The position numbers and the translations under genes were made by a program. The notes beneath the pieces were generated by a model, which searched no databases, was not told the origin of the DNA, and was given only the letters and a program-made list of their open reading frames with translations. 64,000 bases of DNA from the NCBI RefSeq assembly GCF_013388355.1, contig NZ_CP058246.1:3038001-3102000 (forward strand), written 5' to 3'. This DNA is from Flavobacterium sp. LPB0248. GTDB taxonomy: Bacteria; Bacteroidota; Bacteroidia; Flavobacteriales; Flavobacteriaceae. This document shows, one piece after another, positions 52,484 to 60,269 of the stretch. Every line of letters starts with the position of its first letter. The first letter of the stretch is position 1.

Positions 52484-53237
52484 AATTATTTCGTTTTTGA
52501 ACTTCGAATTTCAAAATTAATGATTTTTGATTTAGTGGCGTATAGCTGATTTATTAAAGTTTTCTTATTTATTGTTTTTGCCATGAAGGCGATAAGACAC
52601 AAAGTTTTTTTAACCGCAAAGGGCGCAATCCCGATAGCAATCGGGATACGCAAAGTGCGCAGGAGATTTTTGCTCGCAAAGACGCGAAGTCGCAAAGTTT
52701 TTTGTTGCGAAGAACACAAAGTTTAAGTTCTGTTTTGTCTTCCTGAGCGAAGTCGAAGGATCTGCGCAAAGCATTTCTTTAAATAGTGCTGAAATAATCT
52801 CGCAAAGTCGCTAAAGCGCAAAGTTTTTACCCAATCTTGTCATTTCGAGGAACGAGACTCGAGCGATAGCGAACAGGCGAAGCAAATCTCCACAAGTAAC
52901 TCTACAAAGATTTAGACTCATAGTTTTGTCATCTCGACGAAGGAGAGATCACACTCGAAATTCCACAAAGATTGACGGTTTTGTTTCACGCAGATTTAGC
53001 AGATTTAGCAGATTTTTTCTTTTCAAACGCACAGAAATTTCCTCAATCTTGTCATTTCGAGGAACGAGAAATCTCCACAAGTAACTCCACAAAGATTGGC
53101 AATTTTATCTCACGCGGATTTTGAGAAATTTATTTTGTAAGAATATTGTGATTTGTATCGGTGTGTAATAATTGAAATACTACTTTAGCAACATAAATAA
53201 AAACTAAAAAAAAGAAGTGTATAAAACAAAACCATTT
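52484..53237. repeat. Repeat-rich intergenic region
   Basis: No gene is credible in this stretch of about 750 bp. It contains a CGCAAAGT-type short-word region, ATCCCGATAGCAATCGGGAT (52628-52647), three partly related strings beginning TTGTCAT with TCGA (52838, 52926, 53051), and a 9-bp unit AGCAGATTT repeated about three times near 52990-53018. The strings are near-copies of the arms of hairpins at 57806 and 58719. Confidence 0.8.
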
Positions 53238-54281
53238 ATGAAAATGAAAATACCAAAATTACTTTTATTCTTTATGCTGACTTTAGTTCAGTTAACAACT
53301 GCACAAACCTATGAATTGCACAATTCTATTAATTTTAATGATATTAATGATGGCCGAAATGTTCCTGACGGAATCACTTGGTTTAAACCAGATCCCTTTA
53401 GGTATGGGATATATAGAACAGGAGGGGCTTGGGTTGGGTCAAATTTTCAACAGTTAAAATTAGCTTTTGATACAGGAATTATTATTGATGGTGGATTTAT
53501 GCACGGGAAAAGCGGTACGAGTATACAGCCAAATGATGGAAATGTTGGAATTGGAGTTGAAGTTTCAACAGCAAAACTTGAAGTGCGTGGTAATTCTGCA
53601 GTTTATAATGATTTTACGTCCTATTCAGGGACGACTGTAAATAATATTTTACCGAATGGTAAAGAGCCTACATTAGTTATTAGTGAAAAAGTCTCAGGAA
53701 CAATGGCTTGGGCTGTTGATGGTCAATTTACATATCGTGGAGGATTGAGTTTTGGCAGGGGAGGTCCTGGAGTGTATTCTGTAAATCCTAACCCTGCAGG
53801 AAGTCCATTGTATGGAGATCTTCGTTTTCATACAACAGCTTGGAATGGTTCAGACTATAGTAATTACGATCGAATGATTATTACCCAACAAGGATCTGTT
53901 GGAATTGGAACAATTAATCCGGCCTATAAATTAGATGTTTGCGGTACAATTCGAGCAAAAGAGATAAAAGTTGATTTATTGGGAGGTTGTGATTTTGTTT
54001 TTGAGGACGATTATAAATTAATGGATTTGAATAAATTGGAAGAATTTGTAACTCAAAATAAGCACCTTCCGGAAATTGCGCCAGCAAAAGAAATGATTGC
54101 AAACGGACTTGAAATGAAAGAATTTCAAATGAAACTTTTGCAAAAAATTGAAGAATTAACTTTATATACAATAGAGCAAAACAAGAAATTGGAAAAGCAA
54201 AATAAGAAAAGTGAAAAACAAGAACAAGAATTAAAAATACTAAAAACCAAAATAAAAAAATTGGAGTCAGTAAAAAAATAG
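53238..54281 (+). CDS. Exported tail-fibre-like (intramolecular chaperone-type) protein
   Basis: I choose the ATG at 53238 (MKMKIPKLLLFFMLTLVQLTTAQ, a signal peptide) over the in-frame GTG at 53217. The 347-residue product has NVGIGV and GSVGIGTINPAYKLDVCGTIRAKEIKVD repeats, as found in Bacteroidota tail-fibre-like proteins. A segment DYKLMDLNKLEEFVTQNKHLPEI then leads to a C-terminal coiled coil of about 60 residues (KIEELTLYTIEQNKKLEKQ). Such proteins may be trimeric surface fibres. No phage genes are near, so this is a chromosomal gene. Confidence 0.72.
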   Translation: MKMKIPKLLLFFMLTLVQLTTAQTYELHNSINFNDINDGRNVPDGITWFKPDPFRYGIYRTGGAWVGSNFQQLKLAFDTGIIIDGGFMHGKSGTSIQPNDGNVGIGVEVSTAKLEVRGNSAVYNDFTSYSGTTVNNILPNGKEPTLVISEKVSGTMAWAVDGQFTYRGGLSFGRGGPGVYSVNPNPAGSPLYGDLRFHTTAWNGSDYSNYDRMIITQQGSVGIGTINPAYKLDVCGTIRAKEIKVDLLGGCDFVFEDDYKLMDLNKLEEFVTQNKHLPEIAPAKEMIANGLEMKEFQMKLLQKIEELTLYTIEQNKKLEKQNKKSEKQEQELKILKTKIKKLESVKK

Positions 54282-54292
54282 AATAACTAAAG

Positions 54293-54331
54293 AAAAACCG
54301 AAGCTTTAAAATTTCAAAGCTTCGGTTTTTT
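54293..54331. terminator. Two-way terminator after the tail-fibre-like gene
   Basis: AACCGAAGCTTT and AAAGCTTCGGTT form a 12-bp stem with an 8-nt loop, flanked by A and T tracts between convergent genes. Confidence 0.88.
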
Positions 54332-54351
54332 ATTTTTATAAAAATAAATTT

Positions 54352-54756
54352 CTATTTCTTATCAAGTAACTTCTCCAAAAGAGCCACTTTTTCTTTTTCA
54401 GCTTGAATTAACTGTTGGTAAAGTTTTTTATTTTCTTCAAAAGTTTCAAGAAGTTTGTCCAACGGATTAAAAGTACATCCGAAACTAACAACTGAAGAAC
54501 TATTTTCTGCGGTGTTTCCGATAATATTAAAAACAGCTTCTTCAGAGAAATTCTTAATTACTTCTGCTGGTACTCCCAAAGCTTCTGCAACTCTGCTTAG
54601 TTTTTCGTCATCAACGTTTTCACTTCCTTCAAGATTAGAAATAGATTGCTGACTAACACCAAGCGCAATAGCAAGCGCTTCCTGCTTCATATCTCTCAGT
54701 TCTCTAATTCGGCTAATGTTTCTACCGATATGTTTTGGTTTTATTGCTGTACTCAT
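54352..54756 (-). CDS. XRE-family helix-turn-helix regulator
   Basis: A 134-residue protein. Residues 11-66 form an HTH_3/XRE DNA-binding domain (NISRIRELRDMKQEALAIALGVSQQSISNLEGSENVDDEKLSRVAEALGV), and the C-terminal part is a short coiled coil (LDKLLETFEENKKLYQQLIQAEKEKVALLEKLL). The middle part has no known domain. Such proteins may regulate small accessory loci, but no obvious target is adjacent. It is convergent with the tail-fibre-like gene. Confidence 0.85.
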   Translation of the reverse strand: MSTAIKPKHIGRNISRIRELRDMKQEALAIALGVSQQSISNLEGSENVDDEKLSRVAEALGVPAEVIKNFSEEAVFNIIGNTAENSSSVVSFGCTFNPLDKLLETFEENKKLYQQLIQAEKEKVALLEKLLDKK

Positions 54757-54925
54757 GATTCAAAGATATTTAAAATTCTTTTACATTTTTGGTTTATGCA
54801 GAAAACAAGTTTGCAGTTGCAAGTTCTTTTTTGTCGAGTAAAAATACAATTTTTCTGACTATCGAATTGGTTTTGAATTTAGAATTGTGTAATCTTGATG
54901 AAGTAATCTTTTTATAGAAAATAGC

Positions 54926-55303
54926 ATGACCGAAAGAGAAAAAATAATCCAAAATTATATTGAAGCTTATAATCAGTTTGATACTGATAAAATGATTGCA
55001 GATTTTGACGAATCAGTTGTTTTTGAAAATATCCAAAATGGCGAAATCAATCTGACTTTGAATGGAATAAAAGAATTTACAGCTCAAGCCGAAAAAGCCA
55101 AAGAATATTTCTCGGCGAGAAAGCAAATTATTACATCATTCATTCATGATGAAATTACAGCAATAATTGACATTGATTATTATGCCGTGCTAGCAATGGA
55201 TTTTCCAAACGGATTAAAAGCGGGTCAGGAATTAAAAATGAGAGGAAAATCGATTTTTCAGTTTTTAGATGATAAGATTGTCAAGTTGACCGATATGAGT
55301 TAA
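54926..55303 (+). CDS. NTF2-like (SnoaL-type) protein
   Basis: A 125-residue protein with the pattern of the SnoaL/nuclear-transport-factor-2 fold: an opening helix (REKIIQNYIEAYNQFD), the short MIADFDESVVFENI segment, and later strands ITAIIDIDYYAVLAMD, LKMRGKSIFQFLDDKIVKLTD. The fold forms a hydrophobic pocket used by many enzymes and binding proteins; no function can be assigned. The acetyltransferase gene that follows starts 4 bp after the stop, indicating co-transcription. Confidence 0.75.
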   Translation: MTEREKIIQNYIEAYNQFDTDKMIADFDESVVFENIQNGEINLTLNGIKEFTAQAEKAKEYFSARKQIITSFIHDEITAIIDIDYYAVLAMDFPNGLKAGQELKMRGKSIFQFLDDKIVKLTDMS

Positions 55304-55307
55304 AGTT

Positions 55308-55745
55308 ATGAGTCTAAAAGTAAACATCAGAAAAGTAGAAAATGAAGATCTAGACTTCATCTACAAAGCAATTTGTGAACTCGATAACGAAGTTTTAGAT
55401 TTTGAAGTTTTCAAAATGATCTTTAATGAGAATATTTCAAACCCAAGAAACCTATATCTCATTGCCGAAAATGAAACTGTAGGTTTAGGATTTATTAGTT
55501 TTCACACACAAAATCTTTTACATCATTGCGGATTGGTGGGCGAAATTCAGGAGTTTTTCATTCATCAAAAATATCGTGGTCAAGGCGTTGGAAGAGTATT
55601 GATAAATGAGATTTTAGATTTTGCTGAGAAAAATGCTTTGAAAAGTGTCGAAGTAACGACAAATAAAAAGCGAGTTGAGAATGTAGCGATTTATGAGAAT
55701 TTGGGTTTTACTTTGAGTCATAATAAGTTTACGATTTATAAATAA
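55308..55745 (+). CDS. GNAT family N-acetyltransferase
   Basis: A 145-residue acetyltransferase of the GNAT fold. The acetyl-CoA loop is HQKYRGQGVGRVLI, the central strand lies in GLVGEIQEFFIH, and VAIYENLGFTLSHNKFTI closes the domain. The sequence resembles aminoglycoside N6'-acetyltransferases and related proteins, but the substrate is not certain. It starts 4 bp after the SnoaL-type gene. A repeat-bearing gap separates it from the next acetyltransferase at 55911. Confidence 0.8.
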   Translation: MSLKVNIRKVENEDLDFIYKAICELDNEVLDFEVFKMIFNENISNPRNLYLIAENETVGLGFISFHTQNLLHHCGLVGEIQEFFIHQKYRGQGVGRVLINEILDFAEKNALKSVEVTTNKKRVENVAIYENLGFTLSHNKFTIYK

Positions 55746-55753
55746 AGATGTTT

Positions 55754-55874
55754 TTTAACCGCAAAGTCCGCTAAGGTTTACGCAAAGTACCCAAAGTTTT
55801 GCGCTTAAAGCTTTGCGAATTTTGCGTTTATTTAGATAACTTAAATAGAAAACTTTGCGTGCTTTGCGGTTAAA
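55754..55874. repeat. Inverted repeat of the AACCGCAAAG family
   Basis: TTTAACCGCAAAG (55754-55766) pairs with CTTTGCGGTTAAA (55862-55874). The space between holds further short CGCAAAGT and CTTTGCG words. Similar words are found at 52610-52700. Confidence 0.65.
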
Positions 55875-55910
55875 TTTCAAAGCTGACAAGAAAACTTATT
55901 TTTAAAACCA

Positions 55911-56360
55911 ATGATAATTCAAAAAGCCAATATACTCGACAATGAAATCCTCACAACAATAACCAAAAAGTCAAAAGCATATTGGGGATATTCGGCAGAG
56001 CAAATTCAAAAATGGGATAAAAATTTAACCATTTCTCAAGATTATATTAGAGACAACAGCACATTCAAATTGCTAGACAATGATTTTATTGTAGGATATT
56101 ATTCTTATGTTTTTGAAAATGAAAAGAATGTAAAACTTGATAATTTATTTATCTTGCCCGAATATATTGGTAAAGGATTTGGGAAATATTTAGTTCTGGA
56201 TTTCTTAAATCGAATAAAAGAAGAGAAAGTAGAAAGAATAATTCTCGATTCAGAACCCAACGCCGAGGAATTTTATTCTAAAATGGGATTTATAAAAATT
56301 GGTGAATTTGAAACGTCAATAAAAAATCGTTTTATGCCCATTATGGAAATGAAACTTTAA
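55911..56360 (+). CDS. GNAT family N-acetyltransferase
   Basis: A 149-residue GNAT-fold protein. LDNLFILPEYIGKGFGKYLVLDFL holds the acetyl-CoA loop, and AEEFYSKMGFIKIGEFET the final beta strands; NSTFKLLDNDFIVGYYSYVF is the opening sheet. It differs clearly from the other two acetyltransferases in the window. The acceptor substrate is unknown. It stands 16 bp before the LytTR gene and may share its transcript. Confidence 0.8.
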   Translation: MIIQKANILDNEILTTITKKSKAYWGYSAEQIQKWDKNLTISQDYIRDNSTFKLLDNDFIVGYYSYVFENEKNVKLDNLFILPEYIGKGFGKYLVLDFLNRIKEEKVERIILDSEPNAEEFYSKMGFIKIGEFETSIKNRFMPIMEMKL

Positions 56361-56376
56361 AAATCAAATCGAAAAA

Positions 56377-57117
56377 GTGAAACAGCTAAACATTTCTATA
56401 AAACACAACTTAATTGTCGGTTTGCTGATTGGGTTATGGCTTTTCATTTTTGCTTTCATCATAAAACCATTTGACGACGGAACTATAAATTTCAGAGCGT
56501 GGTTTTTAATCAGTTTTGGTTTTAGTGTAATGGCATTTTTGTGCTATAGTCTTTTAGCTTTTATTCAAAAAAGCTTTTACGAAAGAATAGGGAAGTGGAA
56601 TATCAGTTTAGAAATAACAGTCATTTTTCTGTTTCATTTACTTTATTTAATTGGTGTTTTTACTTTTTATAAAAGTCCAGTTTTAAATGGCGGATATGAT
56701 TTTTTAGAATTCTTTTCGATAATATTTATAAAAGTCGCTTTGATTTTGACTCCATTAATTATTCTCGCAAGAAGATATTTAATCAAACTAATTCCGATAA
56801 CGGACGATGTTTTACTATTTAAAGGAGAAAACAGATTAGACATTCTAAAAATCAAAAAAGCCGATTTGGTTTGTATTTCGAATGCACAAAATTATGTTGA
56901 GATTTTTTATCTCGAAAATGATAAACTTCATTCGAAACTTATTCGATCTTCGCTCAAAAAAGTTCAGGACGATTTCGATTTTTTAGTGCAAATTCATCGT
57001 TCGCATTTAATAAATCCGCCGCATTTTAAATCTTGGAGAAATTCGACCACAATTATTTTGACACAAATAGAACTTCCGGTTTCGAGAAATTATAAAGATG
57101 TTTTATTGGCATTATAA
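56377..57117 (+). CDS. Membrane-anchored LytTR transcriptional regulator
   Basis: A 246-residue protein starting with GTG at 56377. Four transmembrane helices occupy residues 10-120 (NLIVGLLIGLWLFIFAFII, AWFLISFGFSVMAFLCYSLLAF, LEITVIFLFHLLYLIGVFTFY, FSIIFIKVALILTPLIIL). A LytTR DNA-binding domain lies in residues 145-246 (ICISNAQNYVEIFYLENDKLHSKLIRSSLKKVQDDF, FLVQIHRSHLIN, LPVSRNYKD). It has no response-regulator receiver, so the membrane part may sense a signal directly. Two direct repeats at 57122 and 57143 lie in its downstream gap, before the gene for a membrane protein. Confidence 0.82.
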   Translation: MKQLNISIKHNLIVGLLIGLWLFIFAFIIKPFDDGTINFRAWFLISFGFSVMAFLCYSLLAFIQKSFYERIGKWNISLEITVIFLFHLLYLIGVFTFYKSPVLNGGYDFLEFFSIIFIKVALILTPLIILARRYLIKLIPITDDVLLFKGENRLDILKIKKADLVCISNAQNYVEIFYLENDKLHSKLIRSSLKKVQDDFDFLVQIHRSHLINPPHFKSWRNSTTIILTQIELPVSRNYKDVLLAL

Positions 57118-57121
57118 TTTT

Positions 57122-57150
57122 GTACCTAAAACAATGCATTTCGTACCTAA
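57122..57150 (+). promoter_or_regulatory. Tandem GTACCTAA direct repeats, likely LytTR site
   Basis: GTACCTAA occurs at 57122-57129 and 57143-57150, exactly 21 bp start to start, the spacing known for LytTR proteins (two direct repeats about two helical turns apart). It lies between the LytTR gene and the membrane-protein gene at 57219. Confidence 0.6.
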
Positions 57151-57186
57151 GTCAATAAAATAGGAGTTTTAAGTACATTTTCATTC

Positions 57187-57194
57187 TAGTTTTG
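57187..57194 (+). promoter_or_regulatory. -7 box before the membrane-protein gene
   Basis: TAGTTTTG fits TAnnTTTG exactly; no TTG is found at the usual distance. The upstream GTACCTAA repeats would lie at about -80 to -50, a usual place for an activator. Confidence 0.5.
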
Positions 57195-57218
57195 TTTCAT
57201 CAATTTTTAAAACAAATT

Positions 57219-57773
57219 ATGAAAACAAAACATTTCTGCACGATCGGATTGCTATTTTTCTTAGCTAGTTATTTATTATTTTCTAACATTTTTCCGAGTT
57301 TCAATACGTCGATAGATTTTGCGCATTGGTTCAATTTAATTGGAGCTTGTTTTTTATTGTCATTTAATGATGCATTTCCTAAAAGTAAAATAAGTGCTGT
57401 TGCTTCTGTACTGACAACTTTAGGTGTTATTGCCCATATCGGACTTTGTACAATCGATTTTATCATGTCAAGTTACGGAAATGACGAAATTGCAAAAGAG
57501 GCATTAAGCCAACATATTAGCAATTCTCCATTAATTTTTTATCCGTTTGTGGCTGTTGGACCGTCTTTGCTTTTTCTGGGCTTGGCTTTGCATGCGTTTG
57601 CTTTTATAAAAACCGAAATTGTAAAATCTTTAATGGTAATTGTGGGGGCGATTGCTGTTGGGATCTCTTTTTTTGTTTTGAAAAATGGCGTTTGGATGTT
57701 TTTAAGTTGTCTCGTTTTTGTTATAGGATTGGGTTTATTGCTTTACGTGCCACGACCTTTGTCAAAGTTTTAA
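57219..57773 (+). CDS. Multi-pass membrane protein
   Basis: I choose the ATG at 57219 (MKTKHFCTIGLLFFLASYLLF); the in-frame start at 57192 lies upstream of the usual start region and overlaps the -7 box. The 184-residue product has six hydrophobic helices, with no recognised domain, and few polar residues in the loops. It is likely the target of the LytTR regulator encoded upstream. The last codons (PLSKF and the stop) fall inside a 31-bp palindrome, so the present C-terminus was probably supplied by a repeat insertion. Confidence 0.7.
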   Translation: MKTKHFCTIGLLFFLASYLLFSNIFPSFNTSIDFAHWFNLIGACFLLSFNDAFPKSKISAVASVLTTLGVIAHIGLCTIDFIMSSYGNDEIAKEALSQHISNSPLIFYPFVAVGPSLLFLGLALHAFAFIKTEIVKSLMVIVGAIAVGISFFVLKNGVWMFLSCLVFVIGLGLLLYVPRPLSKF

Positions 57774-57786
57774 ACTTTGACAAAGG
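57756..57786. repeat. 31-bp palindrome, copy 1, overlapping a stop codon
   Basis: CCTTTGTCAAAGTTT (15 bp) and its complement flank one central T; the stop TAA of the upstream gene is at the centre. An identical 31-bp copy is at 58672-58702. A T run after both lets them act as terminators. Confidence 0.8.
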
Positions 57787-57805
57787 TTTTTAAACACAAA
57801 GTATA

Positions 57806-57903
57806 TCATCCTGAGCGAAGTCGAAGGACACGTTAGTTGCTCGACAAAGATTTGATTATTGTTGCGGAGTTACTTGCGTGTCCTTCGACTTCGCTCAGGA
57901 TGA
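57806..57903. repeat. Inverted repeat with 27-bp arms
   Basis: The arm at 57806-57832 (starting TCATCCTGAGCGAAGTC) is perfectly repeated in inverse at 57877-57903 with 44 nt between. It is a mobile-looking intergenic repeat; related strings are found at 52739-52757. Confidence 0.85.
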
Positions 57904-57997
57904 CAACTCCTTGATGTGAAAATAGAAAACGGAAGCATTTACTTCAGTTTTTTTATTTGAAATTCGTATTTTCGTTCCAGAAACTAAAACTTAAAGA

Positions 57998-58369
57998 TTG
58001 AAAAAACATATAAAATACTTAATCGCACTCTTTCTGACTTTGGTCGTGATTGCGGGCGATGGTGCTTTATATTCTCAATCTAAATCGGCAGAATATTACG
58101 AATCTTCATTTGTAATTTTAAGAAGAGAATCAGATCTCAAAAGTTCTCGTTTATATAAATTCGGGCAAGCTGTTTCTTGGAACGAAATAAGATTTTCAGT
58201 TGTTTTGAATTTTCTTAAAACGGAAACTATTTTTACTTTTCAAATTAAGAAACTGCTGAGACTTCAAAATATAATTCATCAAAAATTAACTTCATTTATA
58301 AATCAATCTATTTTTATAAATGAAATAATCACTTCAAAATACTTCGATAAAAGTTTATACAACGCTTAA
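57998..58369 (+). CDS. Hypothetical small exported protein (TTG start)
   Basis: An open frame of 123 codons that starts with TTG at 57998; no ATG is in range. It opens with a signal-peptide-like segment (MKKHIKYLIALFLTLVVIAGDGALYSQ). TATTTTCG, a near -7 box, lies about 30 bp upstream. The rest has no recognised domain and is helical and charged (TFQIKKLLRLQNIIHQKLTSF). The signal peptide and promoter argue that it is real, but it may be specific to this strain or species. Confidence 0.5.
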   Translation: MKKHIKYLIALFLTLVVIAGDGALYSQSKSAEYYESSFVILRRESDLKSSRLYKFGQAVSWNEIRFSVVLNFLKTETIFTFQIKKLLRLQNIIHQKLTSFINQSIFINEIITSKYFDKSLYNA

Positions 58370-58427
58370 GAAGATCTATTTCTGAGCACAGATGATACAA
58401 TAATGTCTAATCATTTATCATTTTAAA

Positions 58428-58610
58428 ATGTATAAACAAAATAAAAAATCTCGTTTGGGGCAATCTGAGCGACCGCTTCTTCATTGGATAAAAAGAAAAT
58501 TTATAATTATAATAACAGCCTTTATGTTAGGAATGGCAAACGGAATGCATACGGAAGACACTAGAATTAAAGGAAATCAAAATTATACTGAACAGCATAA
58601 GAAGGATTGA
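58428..58610 (+). CDS. Hypothetical small membrane protein
   Basis: A 60-residue protein with a positively charged N-terminus, one hydrophobic helix (FIIIITAFMLGMANGM) and a polar C-terminal tail (HTEDTRIKGNQNYTEQHKKD). It has no recognised family. It lies 58 bp after the preceding small gene and may be co-transcribed with it. Its size and the surrounding repeats make it accessory DNA. Confidence 0.5.
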   Translation: MYKQNKKSRLGQSERPLLHWIKRKFIIIITAFMLGMANGMHTEDTRIKGNQNYTEQHKKD

Positions 58611-58671
58611 TTTTTTCTGATTAGAAAATTAGTCAATGAGATAATTAGAGAATGCTTTCTATTTGTCGTGA

Positions 58672-58702
58672 CCTTTGTCAAAGTTTTAAACTTTGACAAA
58701 GG
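58672..58702. repeat. 31-bp palindrome, copy 2
   Basis: Identical to the copy at 57756-57786, again followed by a T run and by a long inverted repeat (58719-58819). Here it lies between genes. Confidence 0.85.
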
Positions 58703-58718
58703 TTTTTTGCGCACAATC

Positions 58719-58819
58719 TTGTCATTTCGACGGAGGAGAAATCTCAACAAGTAACTCCGTAACGAAAGTCAATCTTTGTCGAGCTTCTTGTGGAGATTTC
58801 TCCTCCGTCGAAATGACAA
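58719..58819. repeat. Inverted repeat with 27-bp perfect arms
   Basis: The arm 58719-58745 (starting TTGTCATTTCGACGGAG) recurs inverted at 58793-58819; extending to 58751 and 58787 adds six positions with one mismatch. Strings of the same family are at 52838 and 53051. Confidence 0.85.
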
Positions 58820-58836
58820 ACTGGGGGTATAAAAAC

Positions 58837-58867
58837 AAAAAACCGAAGCGATTTGCTTCGGTTTTTT
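58837..58867. terminator. Two-way terminator near the HMG-CoA synthase gene
   Basis: AAAACCGAAGC and GCTTCGGTTTT form a stem with a 5-nt loop, and A and T tracts on both sides allow use from either direction. Confidence 0.85.
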
Positions 58868-58883
58868 ATTTATTGGAATTTGG

Positions 58884-58901
58884 TCCCGATAGCTATCGGG
58901 A
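58884..58901. repeat. CCCGATAGCTATCGGG palindrome
   Basis: TCCCGATAGCTATCGGGA is a perfect palindrome and matches the core of the element at 8692-8727. It lies next to the terminator of the HMG-CoA synthase gene. Confidence 0.75.
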
Positions 58902-58907
58902 TGGAAT

Positions 58908-60269
58908 TTAATCAATCCATTTATAATATCTCGCCCCAATCAAAACAGGAATTTCTTTTTCGATCCTGTCTAAAACCCATTCGTTGTTAGGAGTTCTTAC
59001 GCTTTGTTTTTGTTCTTTTTTATGAAGACTTTCGTAAGTGTTGAAATCAATTTCTAAGCTTTCGGCTAAGTTTTCAAAAAGTTTTACGTTTTCTAAAGCC
59101 GATTTCCATTCTGGCTGAATCGTTCCTTCAAAAACTTTCGATTTTGATCCGCTTCCGTAAGCTAAGAAACCGAATTTAGTTCCAGCTACTTCTTTATTTG
59201 TATCATAAAAATGAGCCAAAGTTGACAATAATCCCATGAAAATAGAACCTGTATAAAGATTTCCAATTAATGAAGAAGCCAATTCTGCAGGTTGTAATTT
59301 CTCGGTTACAAAACTTCTGTAATCATCAGATTTTGCCACTTCCTTAATTTTTGTCTGATAATCTGCTGGAGCAATATCATCAGCAATAATTTTTTCGGCG
59401 CTGTCTAAAGCGTAGATTTCAGATAACATTCTTCTTCCTTGAAAAGAATATGGCAAGTGCATTACAATACTGTGCCAAGTATTATATAAAGTTTCGGTAG
59501 TGTTTTTTAATTTTTTGAATGAAAAATACGCATTTCGCGTACGATCCATGTAACATTGATTCGAATATTGTCCGTCAAAAACAGGTTGGTCTTTATGGAT
59601 CTCGATTTCGGCTTCTAAATTATCAAACCAAGAATCGTTGTTTGTGTTTTTGGTAATTTCCTCTTTAGAAATAGTTCTGTATGGTTTAAAGAAGTCGAAA
59701 ACGCCTTTTGTGCTCGTTGCCCAATTGTCATCAAAAGCAATGATTTTTGGGTTTGAAGCAATTAACATGGCAACAGCTCCAGCTCCTTGAGTGTATTCTC
59801 CGCCAGAGTTTAAATCGTATTTTGCAAAATCAGAAGTAACTACAATTGCTTTTTTAGTCGGATTCAGTTTTACAAAATCTAGGCAGTTTTGCATCGCATC
59901 AACTCCACCAATACAGGCAAAAGTGAAATCTACAACATCACATTCTGCTAGAGAATCTTCACCAAATTTTTGCTCCATTAAACTAATTAAATAAGAAGCA
60001 ATTGGTTTTGAGCTGTCAATACCACTTTCGGTACCAACGTAGATTCGGCTTATTTCTTTTAAGTCAATTTTATTATCAATGATAAGCTTGGTTAAAGCAT
60101 TTGCTCCAAAAACAACCGCGTCCTGATGAACGTCTGGAAAAGTCATTTTTAGTAATCCAAGACCTTTTTCTAATTTTTCTGGTTCAATATTTCTGGCGAT
60201 TGCCAAAGTTTTTATGGGTAAATGTATGTTTGCTACATCGAACGATATAGCATCAATTCCTGTTTTCAT
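58908..60269 (-). CDS. mvaS: Hydroxymethylglutaryl-CoA synthase
   Basis: A 453-residue thiolase-fold enzyme. The catalytic Cys119 is in DFTFACIGGVDA, the general base Glu81 in VGTESGIDSSKP, and SGGEYTQGAGAVAMLI, DNWATSTKGVFDF and QPVFDGQYSN follow the family pattern. It condenses acetyl-CoA with acetoacetyl-CoA to HMG-CoA in the mevalonate route to isoprenoids such as menaquinone and carotenoids. The rest of the pathway is not in the window. The gene is divergent from sdhC, with a gap of 355 bp. Confidence 0.88.
   Translation of the reverse strand: MKTGIDAISFDVANIHLPIKTLAIARNIEPEKLEKGLGLLKMTFPDVHQDAVVFGANALTKLIIDNKIDLKEISRIYVGTESGIDSSKPIASYLISLMEQKFGEDSLAECDVVDFTFACIGGVDAMQNCLDFVKLNPTKKAIVVTSDFAKYDLNSGGEYTQGAGAVAMLIASNPKIIAFDDNWATSTKGVFDFFKPYRTISKEEITKNTNNDSWFDNLEAEIEIHKDQPVFDGQYSNQCYMDRTRNAYFSFKKLKNTTETLYNTWHSIVMHLPYSFQGRRMLSEIYALDSAEKIIADDIAPADYQTKIKEVAKSDDYRSFVTEKLQPAELASSLIGNLYTGSIFMGLLSTLAHFYDTNKEVAGTKFGFLAYGSGSKSKVFEGTIQPEWKSALENVKLFENLAESLEIDFNTYESLHKKEQKQSVRTPNNEWVLDRIEKEIPVLIGARYYKWID

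Noticed and set aside
52988..53019. CRISPR or microsatellite array near the tail-fibre-like gene
   Set aside because: Only about three copies of a 9-bp unit without spacers; it is part of the general repeat-rich gap.
53238..54281. Phage tail fibre of a prophage
   Set aside because: The protein has a signal peptide and no other phage genes, integrase or attachment sites are nearby; such proteins are common in Bacteroidota chromosomes.
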